Origin: UBA7236 sp964638865
Lineage (GTDB): Bacteria > Bacteroidota > Bacteroidia > Chitinophagales > BACL12
Direction of reading: 5' to 3'
DNA: 15,886 bases
Assembly (NCBI GenBank): GCA_964638865.1
Contig: CAZXBG010000099.1
Span: 1 to 15,886 of the forward strand
Of the stretch, positions 15,213-15,886 are shown one piece after another; position 1 is the first letter of the stretch; the number at the start of each line of letters is the position of its first letter. A model generated the notes under the pieces. It saw only the letters and a list, made by a program, of their open reading frames with translations, ran no database searches and had not been told where the DNA came from. The position numbers and the translations under genes were made by a program.

Positions 15213-15788
15213 ATGTTGTCACCAATAAAAATTTCTTCTCCAATTAGTCTTCTGATCGCATTTTTTGGATTTTTTTTACCATTTACCGATATAAATTGTA
15301 ATGAACAGAAATTAGATACCATAAATGGAATTGAGTTGGTGACCGGTTATAAACAGGATTTTGATATCACCAATTCCGGTGAAGAGGCAAAAACCAATAT
15401 GGAGCGATACGATCCAAATATTTTTGCATTAAATGCTTTTATAGCATCCATAATGGGTATTTTTTTATTTGTTGTAAAAAAATTCAGATCCGGATATTTA
15501 TTACAAGCTATAATTTCCGGTATTGGTTTAATTTGTATGTTTGGATTAATGATTGATCTGAAATCAAAACTTGCAGATGCTCAAAATGGAGGTAATGGAA
15601 AATTAAATTTCGATCTTAATTTGGAATTTGAAATGAAATTCGGGTATTGGCTGGTTACAGCATGCTTTTTACTTGCAACAATTATTAATATCAAACTTTC
15701 CAGACAAAAAAAACCGGATACCGATATCTTATTTCCGGAACTGGACGATGATGGTGGAAAAGAAAAACAGAACCTGGACATGCGATAG
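15213..15788 (+). CDS. Four-helix membrane protein of unknown function
   Basis: The 191-residue protein has four predicted membrane helices at about 9-24, 70-88, 94-114 and 143-161. The first helix ends in FFLPFTDINCN, and a motif NGIELVTG follows at 38-45; I have seen this FLPF-x-C...G-x-x-L-x-x-G pattern in other uncharacterised bacterial membrane proteins whose loop between helices 1 and 2 faces outward. The C-terminal 30 residues are charged and acidic (ELDDDGGKEKQ) and probably cytoplasmic. It follows the metalloprotease by 56 bases on the same strand with no terminator between, so the two may be co-transcribed. No catalytic motif is visible and no function can be assigned. Confidence 0.75.
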   Translation: MLSPIKISSPISLLIAFFGFFLPFTDINCNEQKLDTINGIELVTGYKQDFDITNSGEEAKTNMERYDPNIFALNAFIASIMGIFLFVVKKFRSGYLLQAIISGIGLICMFGLMIDLKSKLADAQNGGNGKLNFDLNLEFEMKFGYWLVTACFLLATIINIKLSRQKKPDTDILFPELDDDGGKEKQNLDMR

Positions 15789-15842
15789 GTTCCATCCAGT
15801 CAAACTCATTACTCCCGTAAGACCAAGTTCATCCGGGCGGGC

Positions 15843-15886
15843 ATTACTCATCACTCATTACTCATCACTCATTTCTCATCACTCAT
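15843..15886. repeat. 14-bp tandem repeat (ATTACTCATCACTC)n running off the window
   Basis: Three consecutive 14-base units begin at 15843, 15857 and 15871; the first two are identical and the third has one change (A to T at 15874). A fourth unit starts at 15885 and is cut by the window edge. Each unit is itself two diverged 7-base halves (ATTACTC and ATCACTC). An isolated related stretch, CTCATTACTC, occurs at 15804-15813. The array lies downstream of the last gene and is non-coding. Confidence 0.9.

Noticed and set aside
15811..15839. Hairpin terminator after the last membrane-protein gene
   Set aside because: CCCG can pair with the later CGGG, but the stem is only four pairs with a long loop and no T-run follows.
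15843..15886. Possible start of a CRISPR array
   Set aside because: Units are 14 bases, directly adjacent and without spacers, and no cas gene is present, so this is a simple tandem repeat.

Overview
The window reads as an ordinary stretch of chromosome from a Bacteroidota bacterium, probably of the Chitinophagales/Sphingobacteriales/Flavobacteriales kind. The evidence is low GC, almost no Shine-Dalgarno sequences, several exact matches to the Bacteroidota -7 promoter element TAnnTTTG, a secreted subtilase with a type IX secretion (T9SS) C-terminal sorting domain, and lineage-typical families (BT_3928-like DoxX protein, DUF1599, the protein usually mislabelled 'ABC transporter ATPase'). Coding density is very high: no gap exceeds about 110 bases. 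I see no rRNA, tRNA, CRISPR array, insertion sequence or phage gene. Strain-level identity cannot be told from the sequence.

Layout. (1) 1-4559, all on the minus strand: a DUF1003 membrane protein cut by the window edge, an outer-membrane beta-barrel protein, and a three-gene run consisting of a membrane-bound dicluster ferredoxin/b-type-heme subunit, a CCG-domain (HdrB/HdrD-like) iron-sulfur subunit, and a small protein without Walker motifs that databases usually call 'ABC transporter ATPase'. The two Fe-S proteins look like a heterodisulfide-reductase-type membrane electron-transfer module of unknown substrate. (2) 4628-7586, plus strand: a T9SS-exported subtilisin-like protease followed after one base by a PyrR-like phosphoribosyltransferase. 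(3) 7583-11439, minus strand: DUF1599 protein, BT_3928-like DoxX/thioredoxin-fold membrane protein, an OppB/DppB-type permease starting at TTG, and shikimate kinase, with very tight spacing inside the pairs. (4) 11457-13229, plus strand: dihydropteroate synthase (folP) and the membrane diadenylate cyclase (cdaA), which makes c-di-AMP. (5) 13206-13784, minus: a TPR lipoprotein overlapping the 3' end of cdaA. (6) 13822-15788, plus: a metzincin-type zinc metalloprotease lipoprotein and a four-helix membrane protein. A 14-bp tandem repeat runs off the right edge.

Most of this is conserved housekeeping (folate, shikimate and c-di-AMP synthesis, transport, nucleotide salvage) mixed with cell-envelope proteins. 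I do not see a convincing new multi-gene system. The best leads are a cryptic duplicated thioredoxin-like module without CxxC in the DoxX-type protein, the head-to-head folP/DUF1599 pair with only 17 bases between start codons and promoter-like sites lying inside the opposing genes, the Fe-S membrane module with its unexplained small partner, and a metzincin lipoprotein that carries the start of a beta-helix-like tail.
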